From Cardinium endosymbiont of Dermatophagoides farinae (lineage in GTDB: Bacteria > Bacteroidota > Bacteroidia > Cytophagales > Amoebophilaceae): 64,000 bases of DNA. Shown one piece after another: positions 25,125 to 34,576 of this stretch. The DNA lies in contig NZ_VMBH01000001.1 in assembly GCF_007559345.1 (NCBI RefSeq), forward strand, positions 310,001 through 374,000, written 5' to 3'. Both the position numbers and the translations under genes were made by a program. Within the stretch, counting starts at the first letter, position 1; the number at the start of each line of letters is the position of its first letter. Under the pieces are notes generated by a model. That model searched no databases. It saw nothing but the letters and a program-made list of their open reading frames with translations, and had not been told where the DNA came from.

Positions 25125-26747
25125 ATGTCTACCAAAGACCAATTTATGCCTATTGAGTCTAGAGCCAGTCGTTGGCCTATTACCATACTCCATAAAAACC
25201 AAAAAGCTTTTTTAAGAGAGGTGGTTGATAAAAGTTTTAAGTCTTTGTGTGCACGCCACCCAATGGATGAAGCGCTCTACCGAATATTAGCGCAAACAGC
25301 TTCTAGAGAGTTGGCTAGGGTGGCATCAAACCCATGGAGCTGTGATCCTCAGGATGATCGCTCTTTTTGGGAGGCCATGGCATCTTCTATTGACAATAAA
25401 GTGGAAGCAGCTAAGCTTTTAAAAAGTGTTATAGAACGGTATGTAAGAGAGATTTGCAGCAACTTTAGTGTGCGCCATTATCAATGTATATCTAAAGGTG
25501 TCTACCATACTTTTGTCCATCTCCTTAAGCCCGATTGTTTTGGTGTTGGATCAGAGCGTTGGACTTTGCCCCACAAAAGGTTACAGGAAAAGTTTCATTT
25601 GATGGGTGCAACGGATACGGTTCGTGCATTGGCCCAGATAGGCACGATTGTCTTGGTGCCTACCCATACGAGCAATTGGGATTCTGTTGTGGTCGGATTG
25701 GCCATGAAACAATTGGGGCTACCTCCTTTAACTTGGGGTGCAGGATTGAATTTATTTAATAACAAGGGGTTTCGTTATGTCTTTGATAAGTTAGGAACCT
25801 ATAAGGTAGATCGGCGTAAAAAGACGATACCCTACTTACAAGTACAGAAAGATTATGCGTGCCACACATTGGAATGGGGCTGCCATACGCTATTTTATCC
25901 GGGTGGAACCCGTAGCCGTTTGGGTGCTATAGAGTCTGATTTAAAATTAGGATTGCTCAGTACCCCTTTTGAAGCACAGGAAGCGAATTTTCAAAACCAA
26001 GGGGTAGCTGCTAAGAAGCTTTTTATTGTTCCAATTGTGCTGAATTACCATTGTGTATTAGAAGCCTATGAATTGGTACGTGAGTCGGTGCAAATGGAAA
26101 ATGTTGCGGCTGCTATGGCGGAGCAAAGCTGTTGTGCTACCAATTTTCAATTCAGTAAAAATATATTATGTAAGGGTTCGGAAATATTTGTTAACATAGG
26201 TACACCCTTAGATGTTATGGGGAATAGGGTAGACATAACGGGGTGTAGTTATGATGATCAAGGTCAACCAATAGACTTATACCAAGCGTTTTTGGATCTT
26301 CCCGTTAAAACGGTTGCTAGAAAGCGGTCAGATGACTATGTTCAAACCCTTAGCCATAAAATTGTAGCGGCTTATCATCGTATTAATATGGTGCTCAGCA
26401 GCCACCTAGTAGCCTTTGTAGCTTATGAATTGGCAAAAAAGAGAGCGGGGTTTTCCATGCAGCTAACGGATATCGTGATTCCTTATGCTGATTTTATGGC
26501 GGCGCTTGGGCATACGTATAAAGCGTTGCAACTGCTTTATACAGAAAAAAAGATAGTGTTTACCTCTATTGTACAGAATGGTCAGCTTGCTGCTATTGCT
26601 AAAGATGGATGTGCTAAATTGGGTGTATACCATGCACAGAAACCATTGGTGGTAACAGCAGGTGGCGATTTATTGATTCAAGATCTTTTAACATTATTTT
26701 ATTATCATAATAGACTGACTGGTTATGGCCTCGAAGCACTTATATAA
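25125..26747 (+). CDS. PlsB-like glycerol-3-phosphate acyltransferase
   Basis: A 540-residue acyltransferase. Motif I is PTHTSNWDS (H-x4-D, about residue 185), motif II GTYKVDRRK, motif III LFYPGGTRSRLGAIE (PlsB reads EGGRSRTG; PlsC FPEGTRS) and motif IV FIVPIVLNYHCVLEAYE. Length is nearer PlsB than the short PlsC enzymes. It should transfer acyl groups to the sn-1 position of glycerol 3-phosphate. The next gene, gpsA, which makes glycerol 3-phosphate, starts one base after the stop (or overlaps by 23 bp), supporting the role. No membrane helices are obvious, so peripheral association is likely. Confidence 0.8.
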   Translation: MSTKDQFMPIESRASRWPITILHKNQKAFLREVVDKSFKSLCARHPMDEALYRILAQTASRELARVASNPWSCDPQDDRSFWEAMASSIDNKVEAAKLLKSVIERYVREICSNFSVRHYQCISKGVYHTFVHLLKPDCFGVGSERWTLPHKRLQEKFHLMGATDTVRALAQIGTIVLVPTHTSNWDSVVVGLAMKQLGLPPLTWGAGLNLFNNKGFRYVFDKLGTYKVDRRKKTIPYLQVQKDYACHTLEWGCHTLFYPGGTRSRLGAIESDLKLGLLSTPFEAQEANFQNQGVAAKKLFIVPIVLNYHCVLEAYELVRESVQMENVAAAMAEQSCCATNFQFSKNILCKGSEIFVNIGTPLDVMGNRVDITGCSYDDQGQPIDLYQAFLDLPVKTVARKRSDDYVQTLSHKIVAAYHRINMVLSSHLVAFVAYELAKKRAGFSMQLTDIVIPYADFMAALGHTYKALQLLYTEKKIVFTSIVQNGQLAAIAKDGCAKLGVYHAQKPLVVTAGGDLLIQDLLTLFYYHNRLTGYGLEALI

Positions 26748-26748
26748 A

Positions 26749-27726
26749 ATGGTAGCGGTTTTAGGAGCTGGTAAGTTTGGCACTGCTGTTGCAAACCTAG
26801 TAGCACCTAATGTAAGCCGTGTGTTCTTGTATACGCATAAAGCAGAACGTGTGGCGGAAATAAACAGTAGCGCTGCTGATGTGCCATTGGCAGCCAATGT
26901 GATGGTTACGACTGATTTGCCAATGGTCCTGCGCACTTGTTTGGTTATTTTTCCTGTGGTTCCTGCTGCTAAATTTCGTGGATTGGTCCAACAGATGGCT
27001 CCAGATCTTACATCAGATCATATATTAATACATGGGACGAAGGGATTGCATCTGTATCAAGATGGTGATACACCCTTGGGTAGGGGTGTGGTTACGATGA
27101 GTAGCATAATTTTTCGAGAAACGGTGGTCCAACAAATTGGTTGTTTGGCTGGCCCTAATTTGTCTGCATTTTTAGCTAAAAAGCATCCTGCTGTTACAGT
27201 CGTTGCCAGTAATGCTCAAAGTGTTTTATCTGTAGGGGAGAAGCTTTTAACCAGTGATTGGTTGCGTGTCTATCTTAGTTCTAATCTGCAGGGTGTAGAA
27301 ATATGTAGTGTGCTGAAAAATATTTTTGCTATTGGTGCCGGTATAGTAGGAGGGATGGGCTATCAGTTGAATACCTATGCTTTTTTTATTACCTCGGCCA
27401 TCTCAGAAATGCGTTATATCTTGACCACTATGCGGATCCGCAAAGGTGACTTATTAGGGCCAGCTGGTCTTGGAGATTTAATAGCCACTTGTGGCAGCAC
27501 GGCTAGTAGAAATTATACCATTGGCTATCGTTTGACAAAAGGTGAAAAGCTAGCCGATATCTTAAGCACGGCAAAGGAGGTTTCCGAAGGGGTGCAAACG
27601 GTTCAACTCATTCGCGAAGCGATGCAATCTTATGACCGGAGTGCGCCAATGGTAGAAGCGATCTATCGCATGCTTTTTGAAGATCTTCCATTAAAGGAAG
27701 GCGTTGACGCTATGCTTGATGGGTGA
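26749..27726 (+). CDS. gpsA: Glycerol-3-phosphate dehydrogenase [NAD(P)+]
   Basis: Start set at ATG 26749, giving MVAVLGAGKFGTAVANL; a start at 26725 inside the previous gene is possible. The Rossmann glycine motif GAGKFGTA is at the N-terminus, then IFPVVPA, HGTKGL, the AGPNLSAF motif and the catalytic-domain signatures LKNIFAIGAGIVGGMG (with Lys) and GPAGLGDLIATC. About 325 residues, normal for GpsA. It reduces dihydroxyacetone phosphate to sn-glycerol 3-phosphate for phospholipids and is translationally coupled to the acyltransferase before it. Confidence 0.94.
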   Translation: MVAVLGAGKFGTAVANLVAPNVSRVFLYTHKAERVAEINSSAADVPLAANVMVTTDLPMVLRTCLVIFPVVPAAKFRGLVQQMAPDLTSDHILIHGTKGLHLYQDGDTPLGRGVVTMSSIIFRETVVQQIGCLAGPNLSAFLAKKHPAVTVVASNAQSVLSVGEKLLTSDWLRVYLSSNLQGVEICSVLKNIFAIGAGIVGGMGYQLNTYAFFITSAISEMRYILTTMRIRKGDLLGPAGLGDLIATCGSTASRNYTIGYRLTKGEKLADILSTAKEVSEGVQTVQLIREAMQSYDRSAPMVEAIYRMLFEDLPLKEGVDAMLDG

Positions 27727-27830
27727 CTCGGGAAGCAAGGGGGGGTATATGCAGCATGCAACTATTTTATTGTTTGTCTATCGTGATAAAGCTATAACCA
27801 TAAAAAAGTCTAATAACCATAGAAAATAAT

Positions 27831-28779
27831 ATGAAGCAGTTGTATAAAAAGTTATTGAAGCCCATCATATGCTTATCATTTTTTTATATAGGCATTACAC
27901 CGATACAAGGTAGCAGTGTTGCTTTAACCAATGGAAGACTAAATTTTGGGGCTAAACTAGGATATGAGGGCGGCTTCCGTATAATTGAGTCCGATCTTAT
28001 GAGCTATTTCCCTGTGGAATTATTTGTAGCTTATAGCTTTAAAACGACCATAGAAGATAAAGTCCCATTTTTTCCATTTTTCCCAATTTTCCCATTTTTT
28101 AGTTCTTTAGATCAAGTACAAATTGGGATTTGTTATAAGTCAATCGATATGAATGGTATGAGAAAGGATATAGAGCCTAAAACACCTTTTTTTCTATATC
28201 CTAAAGCACAAGAAATAGCATCTATTTCTTTTTTAATGTAAAGACGCTATCTCTACCTATTTTAATTAAAAGCTATATAGGGTACAAGCCATAAATGGTC
28301 TGTGACGTTTAGAGTTGCGCCTTTATTGATTCCTTTCCGCTTATAAGAAAGACTGGGTAGCAGAACTAGCGAACCAGCCTGGGCAAGAGCTATTAAAACA
28401 ATGCATATATAACAATAATGCTGCCGATAAACAAGATATGATTTCCTATGATTATTTAGACGCTAACCATAAAAGGGATAGAGCAGCATTTTATAATAAA
28501 TGGGAAAAAAGAAAAGAAAAAGACAAACATACCTGTCTTTCTGTCAGTGATGCTTTCAATGGTAGAATAGGATTGGAATTCAGTCTTTTTGGTATAGCGT
28601 ATGAAACGGATACAGGATTTATTTTTAACTGGGATGTGTTAAACTTTTCACTCTTTTCAAAATCTATAAGCGTAGCCTCATCAATGTTTTCAATAGGGTA
28701 CAACTTTAATAAATTGATGGGTTTTGATCGTTTTTGTTCAGCCAATGGACATGCTACACAGGAAATAAGCAAAAAGTAA
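27831..28779 (+). pseudogene. Outer-membrane barrel protein pseudogene, copy A
   Basis: Frame 27831-28241 encodes a signal peptide (PIICLSFFYIGITPIQG) and barrel-like strands (FGAKLGYEGGFRI, VQIGICYKSIDMNGMRK), including a Phe/Pro run. It stops after a T6 tract near 28230; the second copy at 33776 has T4 there and stays open. The reading resumes in another frame at 28438-28779 and ends SMFSIGYNFNKLMGFDRF plus a polar tail. At least two frameshifts. Homologous to copy B, and separated from it by the Tn3 remnant. Confidence 0.7.
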
Positions 28780-29128
28780 GAGCAAAGTTCCTTTTTGTCA
28801 CTAGTAACCTGAGTTCGGTATTAAGTTATTTTTTAACCTGATAATCAATTATAAAAATCTAATAAAATTTATGATTAGACACAATGCTATAAATAGCTTA
28901 TATATAAATGATTTTGATTATCAAGTTGTTTTTAATATAATTAGGTGGCTAAAATAGAGGGTAGTCAAAATATTAGTCCAATAGCCTGCTTTTAGTAGCT
29001 GTAAATCAGATAAATAAATACCGAGCTCAGGTTAATATACATTCAACTGGGTTGTAGTATTTTTATGCTGATTAACAGATGAATAAATAATACTTCAGGG
29101 CAGGTTACTTATTTTGTATGAAATATTA
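28780..29128. other. AT-rich spacer, nothing recognised
   Basis: About 350 bp between the barrel pseudogene and the left end of the Tn3 element. The first ~30 bp are shared with the region after copy B. No convincing open frame or RNA. Confidence 0.5.
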
Positions 29129-29241
29129 GGGGTCTCCTTGGATATGGGAAATTATTGTACGTTAAGGCTGTTTTTGTATTTTTCTATGTTAGCCGGTCGT
29201 AGAGGTCGGAACTTACTTAATGTTTTTTTACGCTTTCTTGT

Positions 29242-32055
29242 TCAGATATAATCTCCTGTCAAATTGATATGCTCCCATCCTAATGGAGATAGATGTGATA
29301 ACAATTGATCATTGATTTTTATTCCCTGTTTTTTCAGAGAGTCTACAGCTCTTTCGATGTAGACCGTGTTCCATAGCGTGATGGCAGCTGTGAGCAGTGT
29401 TAGTCCACTGGCACGGTAGCTCTGATTTTCCAGGTTTCTGTCCCTGATTTCCCCCAACCTGTGCATAAATACCGCACGGGCAAGGGCATTACGGGCTTCT
29501 CCTTTATTAAGCCCTTTTTGTACACGTCGACGCAATGCTGGATCTCGAAACCAGTTCAGCATGAATAATGTTCTTTCTATTCTCCCGATTTCTCTGAGAG
29601 CTTTTGCCAGACCGTTCTGTTTTGGATAACTGGCCAACTTCTTGAGCATTAGGGATGCAGTAACTGTCCCCTGGCTGATCGAGGTGGCTAGACGAAGCAC
29701 GTCAGCCCAGTTTGATTTGATATCTTTCAGATTCAGGCTGTTCGAAGATATAATAGACTGAAGTCCAGGGTATTGTTGGGCTTTTCCTTGAATAAAAAGT
29801 CGTTTGTCATGTAGATCTCGAATTCTTGGGCAGAATTCAAAACCAAGTAGGTGCATCATGGCAAATACATGATCGGTGAAACCAGATGTATCGGTATAGT
29901 GTTCCCGGATTTCTAGATCACTTTCGTGATACAGCAAGCCATCGAGTACATGAGTTGAATCCCTTACCCGGCTGATAACCCTGGTATAAAATGGACTGTA
30001 TTGATCAGAGATATTCGTATAAAACTGAATACCAGGATCCTGTCCATATTTAGGATTGACTTGTCCAGCGTAGCGTCCAAGGCTTCCGACTCTGAAGTTC
30101 TGACCGTTTGAAGACGATGTAGTACCGTCACCCCAGTATATCGCCATAGGTTGCTTTTCCTGCGCATTAACTAATTCAGCAAGAGCAGCTGAATACGTTT
30201 CATCTCGTATATACCACGCCTGAATACTTTCCAGTGAAGATCTAGTAACTCCAGGACAGGCCTCTACCATTTTACCTAGCCCAAGGTTAATTCCATCAGC
30301 CAGGATAGTGGTTAGGAGGAGCCGAGTATCAGGGCGGATGACCTCATTTTTGAGATGAGAAAAATGGTCAGTAAACGCTGTCCAGTCGTTTACTTCATCC
30401 AGTATCTCTGTAATTTTAGGATGAGGTAACATACTATAAACCAGGGCTGTCAGCGGTGAAACCTCTGCAGGAACACTATTATCCAATGGCGTGACCTTTA
30501 CTCTTTTATTAGATATTTCAACATTAGGTAAATCACCTATAAGGGCCATTTTGTTTACCTCTTCGAGTCGTGATTTCAATAATGTTAGGCGACTTCCAAT
30601 ATATTGACTGTAATCAAAAGGGACAGAAAGTGGTAACTGATGATTCTGAATCAACTTATTAAACTCCTTTTTAGGAATGAGGTAATCGTCAAAATTTTTA
30701 TATCGGCGAGAACCTTTTACCCAGATATCCCCTGAACGAAGCGCGTCTTTCAGTTCGTTAAGAGCGAAAAATTCATAGTACTGTCGATTTATTCCGGTGG
30801 GTGCAATAACCACTTTCCTCCAGCTTTCAGGAATAAAATCCAACGGTTCCATTGGTGGGACCTTTCGTAACTGTTTATGATACATTTCTCTGATGACTGT
30901 CAGAGCCTCGGCTAGTGACTGTGCAGCTGGCGTGGCATTCAGTTCCAACGCAGACAACATTCTTGGAGCGTATTTACGTAACGTACTATATTTCTCAATA
31001 ATAATATGCAGTGGATCAAAATTACTTTTTTTGGTCAAAAAACGGGTTTCTTCTAGACTTATAATAAATTTTTGCCATGGCATAACATGTTCAATAGCAG
31101 TCCATGGATCTTCTCCGGATTCACGGGCTTCAGTTAATGCTTGACCAATAGCAATATACTGGTACAGTTTAGACTGGATAAGTTTACCTGTTTGCTGGAG
31201 TCGCTCCGCCTGAGTCCTTTTAGCCCGGCTGAACATACTGTTCAAGAATACGCTCATGCAAATCGATGATCTCATCTGTAAGTGTAGCTCTGGCTTCTTC
31301 AATCACACATATTAGAATAGCGTATCGTCTGCTTGATGAGAACTTAGTCAAATCTCGGCTGCTCATATTCCGACCCTCACGGGCCAGTTTCAGTAACCGA
31401 TTCTGATGAACTAAACGTCCGATCCCTACCGGTAAGTCTATTGCCATGATCGTATTCAAGCGTTCAATGTGCTGTAATACATTTTTTCCGTTAATTTTAC
31501 CAGGAGGTTGAAGAATCCAAGATAGACGTGAAAGATGATTATTTGATGCAATCAGAAGGCTGTCTAGATTGACCTTATACTCTGATATAAGTTGAGCATT
31601 CAGTTCCGAGAATACTATTTTATACCAGCATCCATGGCCTTTGAGCACGTTCGCTCCAGTACATCAATAGTGGGAATAATCACGCAATTCCGCTGCATAT
31701 ACTTTAGAAGTTCTTGTGTAAAAAGAATACCCTTGTCAGTGCGTTTTGCAAGTGGAATTAAATACGAAATGCAATCATTTTGAATCTGTTTTGTAAATTT
31801 TTTTAGTCCTAGATAGTGGTATAGTTCTATTAAATGTTCCCTGCGAGTGGTGTCTCGTCCTGATGCATAATCTTTCCAAAGTTCATTTGATAAATTAAGT
31901 CTGCTAGCGATATGCTTGAGTAAAAAATCGGAAAGTAGTGATTTTTTATCTGGGATCATCCCTATGTTCTTCAGGTAACAAAGCAAGACAGAAAAACCGA
32001 ACCTATTGGCTGGCTTGCGGTGCGTATTAATAAGCGCTAAATCCTGAATGATATT
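29242..32055 (-). pseudogene. tnpA: Tn3-family transposase TnpA (broken)
   Basis: Three minus-strand frames form one transposase: 32055-31615, 31648-31220 and 31302-29242. The joins need one-base shifts near 31630 and 31240. N-terminal part: HRKPANRFGFSVLLCYLKN and DTTRREHLIELYHYLG (TTG at 31986 is not the true start; the frame is open back to 32055). The DDE core is in the last piece: YWGDGTTSSSNGQ, HYTDTSGFTDHVFAM and WNTVYIERAVDSL with the final Glu. About 930 residues remain of the usual ~1000; the extreme N-terminus is gone. Cut-and-copy transposition by this protein is no longer expected. Confidence 0.9.
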
Positions 32056-32523
32056 CTACTAGTAGAACAAATAGATCGGCTGACCAGACTTAGTAACAGT
32101 GACTGGCTAACACTCAAAAAGCAGATTGAACATCATGAATTGAGAATTGTAAGTCTGGACATCCCAACTTCATGGCAGGTTTTGTCTGACAAAGAACCAT
32201 CACAAAATGATCCAGTAACTCGTGCTGTGATTTCTGCCATCAATAATATGCTCATGGATCTGATGGCCGCAATGTCGTATAAGGATTGGTTGAGCCGTCA
32301 GCAACGGCAAAAACAGGGAATCGAAAGAGCACGTCAAGAGGGTAAATATCGTGGAAAACAGGCTGATCATGAGCGTCACCAGAAGGTAATATATTATCGA
32401 AGTGTTAAAAAACTAAGCATTCAAGATACCGCACAAGCTACCGGGTACAGCGCTTCGCAGGTATGTCGTATTCAGAAATTGTACTTTGTAAACAATGAAA
32501 AAAGCGATGCTAAGCACTTTTAA
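32041..32523 (+). pseudogene. tnpR: Tn3 resolvase TnpR, 5'-truncated
   Basis: Open in frame from 32041: ILLVEQIDRLTRL, the E helix, IVSLDIPTSW, and a C-terminal helix-turn-helix (LSIQDTAQATGYSASQVCRI). The first ~65 residues of a serine recombinase, including the catalytic Ser, are missing. The first ATG (32140) lies inside the domain. The truncation point coincides with that of tnpA, indicating one deletion that removed res and both 5' ends. Confidence 0.85.
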
Positions 32524-32670
32524 TAAATTGCTGGAAAGTGGGAAAAGTAATGTCTGAAACATGTTGCTAATCAGGTAAATTTATACAATAACCTGGAAGA
32601 AAAAGAAGAACATCTTTAGTACAGAAAACAGCCTTAATGTACAATAATTTCCTATATCCAAGGAGACCCC

Positions 32671-33385
32671 TAAATAGGCTTTGCTCTTCAATTTTTCGGC
32701 AACTTCACTTATCCATAATAAACCCTCATTTTTGTCAGATTTGTTAAGAAACTTATTTGTAATCTGCCTTTTTACATAAGAAACCTCTTGTGCGATCTGC
32801 TTTAGATTATCTAAAGGCAATTTGGAATGAAACTCCTGAATAGAAGCATTATAATGATTGGTTTTAGGCCTAGAGTAGGATCGGGCGTAAGTGTAGGTAT
32901 GATCTGACTGATTTAGGTTGCCGCTGTCATAATCCTGAGATCCACACGGATATGAATCTATTTGGTTGTGCGTATTAGACCTTTCATGATTAGTACTATA
33001 GCTATCTGCAACACCTCCTGTTATCAGGAGCTCTACTTTGCTGGCTATCCTTATGTTGAGGAACCGGATATGAATCTGTTTGATCACCATCTCTAAACCT
33101 TTGTCTGCTAGCACTATAGTTACCTGCAAAACTCCTATTATCAGGACTTTTTTTCTCGTCTTTATGACTGTATCGATGCTTCACATAATCTTTGACACTA
33201 TATCTGGTCAATAATCTTGAACGTGTACAACTATTTCCAATTTCTGCTAGCACTATAGCTATCTGCAAAACTCCTATTATCAGGACTTTTTTTTTCGTCT
33301 TTATGACTGTAGCGATGTTTAACATAATCTTGGATATTATATCTGGTCAATAAGCTTGAACATGTACAACTATTCCCAAGTTTCA
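32671..33385 (-). pseudogene. Repeat-rich polar protein gene, disrupted by Tn3 insertion
   Basis: Minus-strand frames with polar, Ser/Asn/Tyr-rich sequence: RYSHKDEKKSPDNRSFA repeated twice, then QTDSYPVPQHKD, ADSYSTNHERSNTHNQIDSY, and a helical C-terminal part (LPLDNLKQIAQEVSYVKRQI). Frameshifts separate the blocks (33325-33002 and 33129 onward). At its 3' end the frame runs straight into the Tn3 right inverted repeat (KSKAYL then the GGGGTC end). Unrecognised; possibly a secreted effector-like protein before it was broken. Confidence 0.5.
33106..33383. repeat. Two tandem 139-bp units
   Basis: Unit 1 begins TGCTAGCACTATAGTTACCT at 33106, unit 2 at 33245 with a few substitutions. A shorter, more diverged relative (ACTATAGCTATCTGCAACA) is at 32995. 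The period is not divisible by three (139), so the units cannot be read in the same frame. Confidence 0.8.
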
Positions 33386-33775
33386 ATAATGTAATGGTTA
33401 CTACTACGCTTAGAATATGATATGCCGTTAACTTACTATGCAGATAATGAATTTATTTGAATGCTGGATTAACGTTTCCATTCGTATTTGTTTAGCCAGT
33501 GGTGTCAAATTAGTTAGTATGTTTTATTGATTATTAAATAAAATAATATATTTTTTTAAGTTTGCGTTTTTATTTCTTATTTATACATTGTAAAGTATTT
33601 TTTTGATATCTCATAAAAAAGTTTACAATTTATTTTTTTTATGAAATATTTTAAGGGAAAATTTTGTTACCGGTATTAAAAATAAAGTGCATGCACAAAT
33701 GTTTTAGCAAAGATATTCAAAAGGCGAACAAACAATGGCAGCAGCATAACTGCCTGAAGTGGTTGACTATATGTA
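33386..33775. other. AT-rich spacer, nothing recognised
   Basis: About 390 bp, with long A/T runs and no supported frame. It separates the repeat-rich pseudogene from the second barrel pseudogene. Confidence 0.4.
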
Positions 33776-34241
33776 TACTTTATGAATGGCATGAGAAAGG
33801 ATATAGAGCCTAAAACACCTTTTTTTCTATATCCTAAAGCACAAGAAATAGCATCTATTTCTTTTAATGTAAAGATGCTATCTCTACCTATTTTAATTAA
33901 AAGCTATATAGGCACAAGCCGTAAATGGTCTGTGACGTTTAGAGTTGCGCCTTTATTGATTTTCCGCTTATTAAGAAAGATTGGGTGGCAGCGCTCATCT
34001 TTCTGTCAGTGATGCTTTTAATGGTAGAATAGGATTGGAAGTCAGTCTTTTTGGTATAGAATATGAAACCAATGCAGGATTTATTTTTAACTGGGATGTG
34101 CTAAACTTTTCATTCTTTTCAAAATCTATAACGACCATCTCATCAATGTTTTCAATAGGGTACAACTTTAATAAATTGATGGGTTTTGATCGTTTTTGTT
34201 CAGCAAATGGCCACGCTAGCCAGGAAACAAGCAAAAAGTAA
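33776..34241 (+). pseudogene. Outer-membrane barrel protein pseudogene, copy B (5'-truncated)
   Basis: Homologous to 28146-28779 at roughly nine bases in ten. It begins abruptly at MNGMRKDIEPKT, lacks the signal peptide and first strands, and has lost about 170 bp in the middle (between 33990 and 34000 compared with copy A). The last part, SVSDAFNGRIGLEVSLFG to GYNFNKLMGFDRF and the tail, matches copy A closely. The T4 tract here keeps the frame that copy A breaks. Confidence 0.75.
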
Positions 34242-34362
34242 GAGAAAGATTTCCTTTTTTACTACTAGTATGAACAAATATGTCATATTTCGTTTGGGTA
34301 GAAAAACAGGCTCAAAAGTGGATGCTCTATCTCTTGGAACCTCAACCGATATGACTTCATTA

Positions 34363-34510
34363 TCAATTTCTAACGCTTTTTTCTACAAGACGCTTGCTTA
34401 ATTCTTTAAGTAAGCCACCTTGATCAAAAAGAGTCGATAGGTCTACACCTGAGTCTAGCAATACGTCTATTGCTTTGCTTATCCCATCTTTTGGTAAATC
34501 TTTTTTTCAT
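34363..34510 (-). pseudogene. Short remnant, possible ankyrin-like end
   Basis: With one base removed from the A7 tract after ATG 34510, the minus strand would read MKKDLPKDGISKAIDVLLDS then GVDLSTLFDQGGLLKELSK and stop at 34363. The A-I-D-V-L-L-D-S-G-V-D motif recalls an ankyrin helix pair. As given, the frame is closed by TGA. Weak. Confidence 0.25.
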
Positions 34511-34520
34511 TGTGTTAAGT

Positions 34521-34574
34521 TTAAGTGTTAATATCTAAAGGAATATACAACCTGAAAAATATTTACACACTTAA
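34521..34574. repeat. Hairpin downstream of C2H2 gene, related to 16837-16880
   Basis: Right arm ATATTTACACACTTAA (34559-34574) is identical to the one at 16865-16880, with the preceding CCT-AAAA also shared apart from one base (CCTGAAAA here, CCTCAAAA there). The left arm (34521-34534) is imperfect. It ends 2 bp from the stop of the minus-strand C2H2 gene. Confidence 0.6.
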
Positions 34575-34576
34575 GA

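Larger units (their letters stand above)
29129..32670. mobile_element. Tn3-family transposon remnant
   Basis: Bounded by inverted repeats of about 46 bp: left end GGGGTCTCCTTGGATATGGG at 29129 onward to GTTAAGGCTG, and its near-exact complement ending at 32670 (two mismatches seen). GGGG start and a GTTAAG motif near the inner end are typical of Tn3 ends. Inside are a frameshifted transposase (minus) and a 5'-truncated resolvase (plus) that meet head to head without a res site. Flanking 5-mers TATTA and TAAAT are not identical, so a target duplication is not preserved. It is inserted in a repeat-rich gene at 32671-33385. Confidence 0.88.

Noticed and set aside
33106-33383. CRISPR array
   Set aside because: The repeated unit is 139 bp in tandem without spacers, and no cas genes are nearby.
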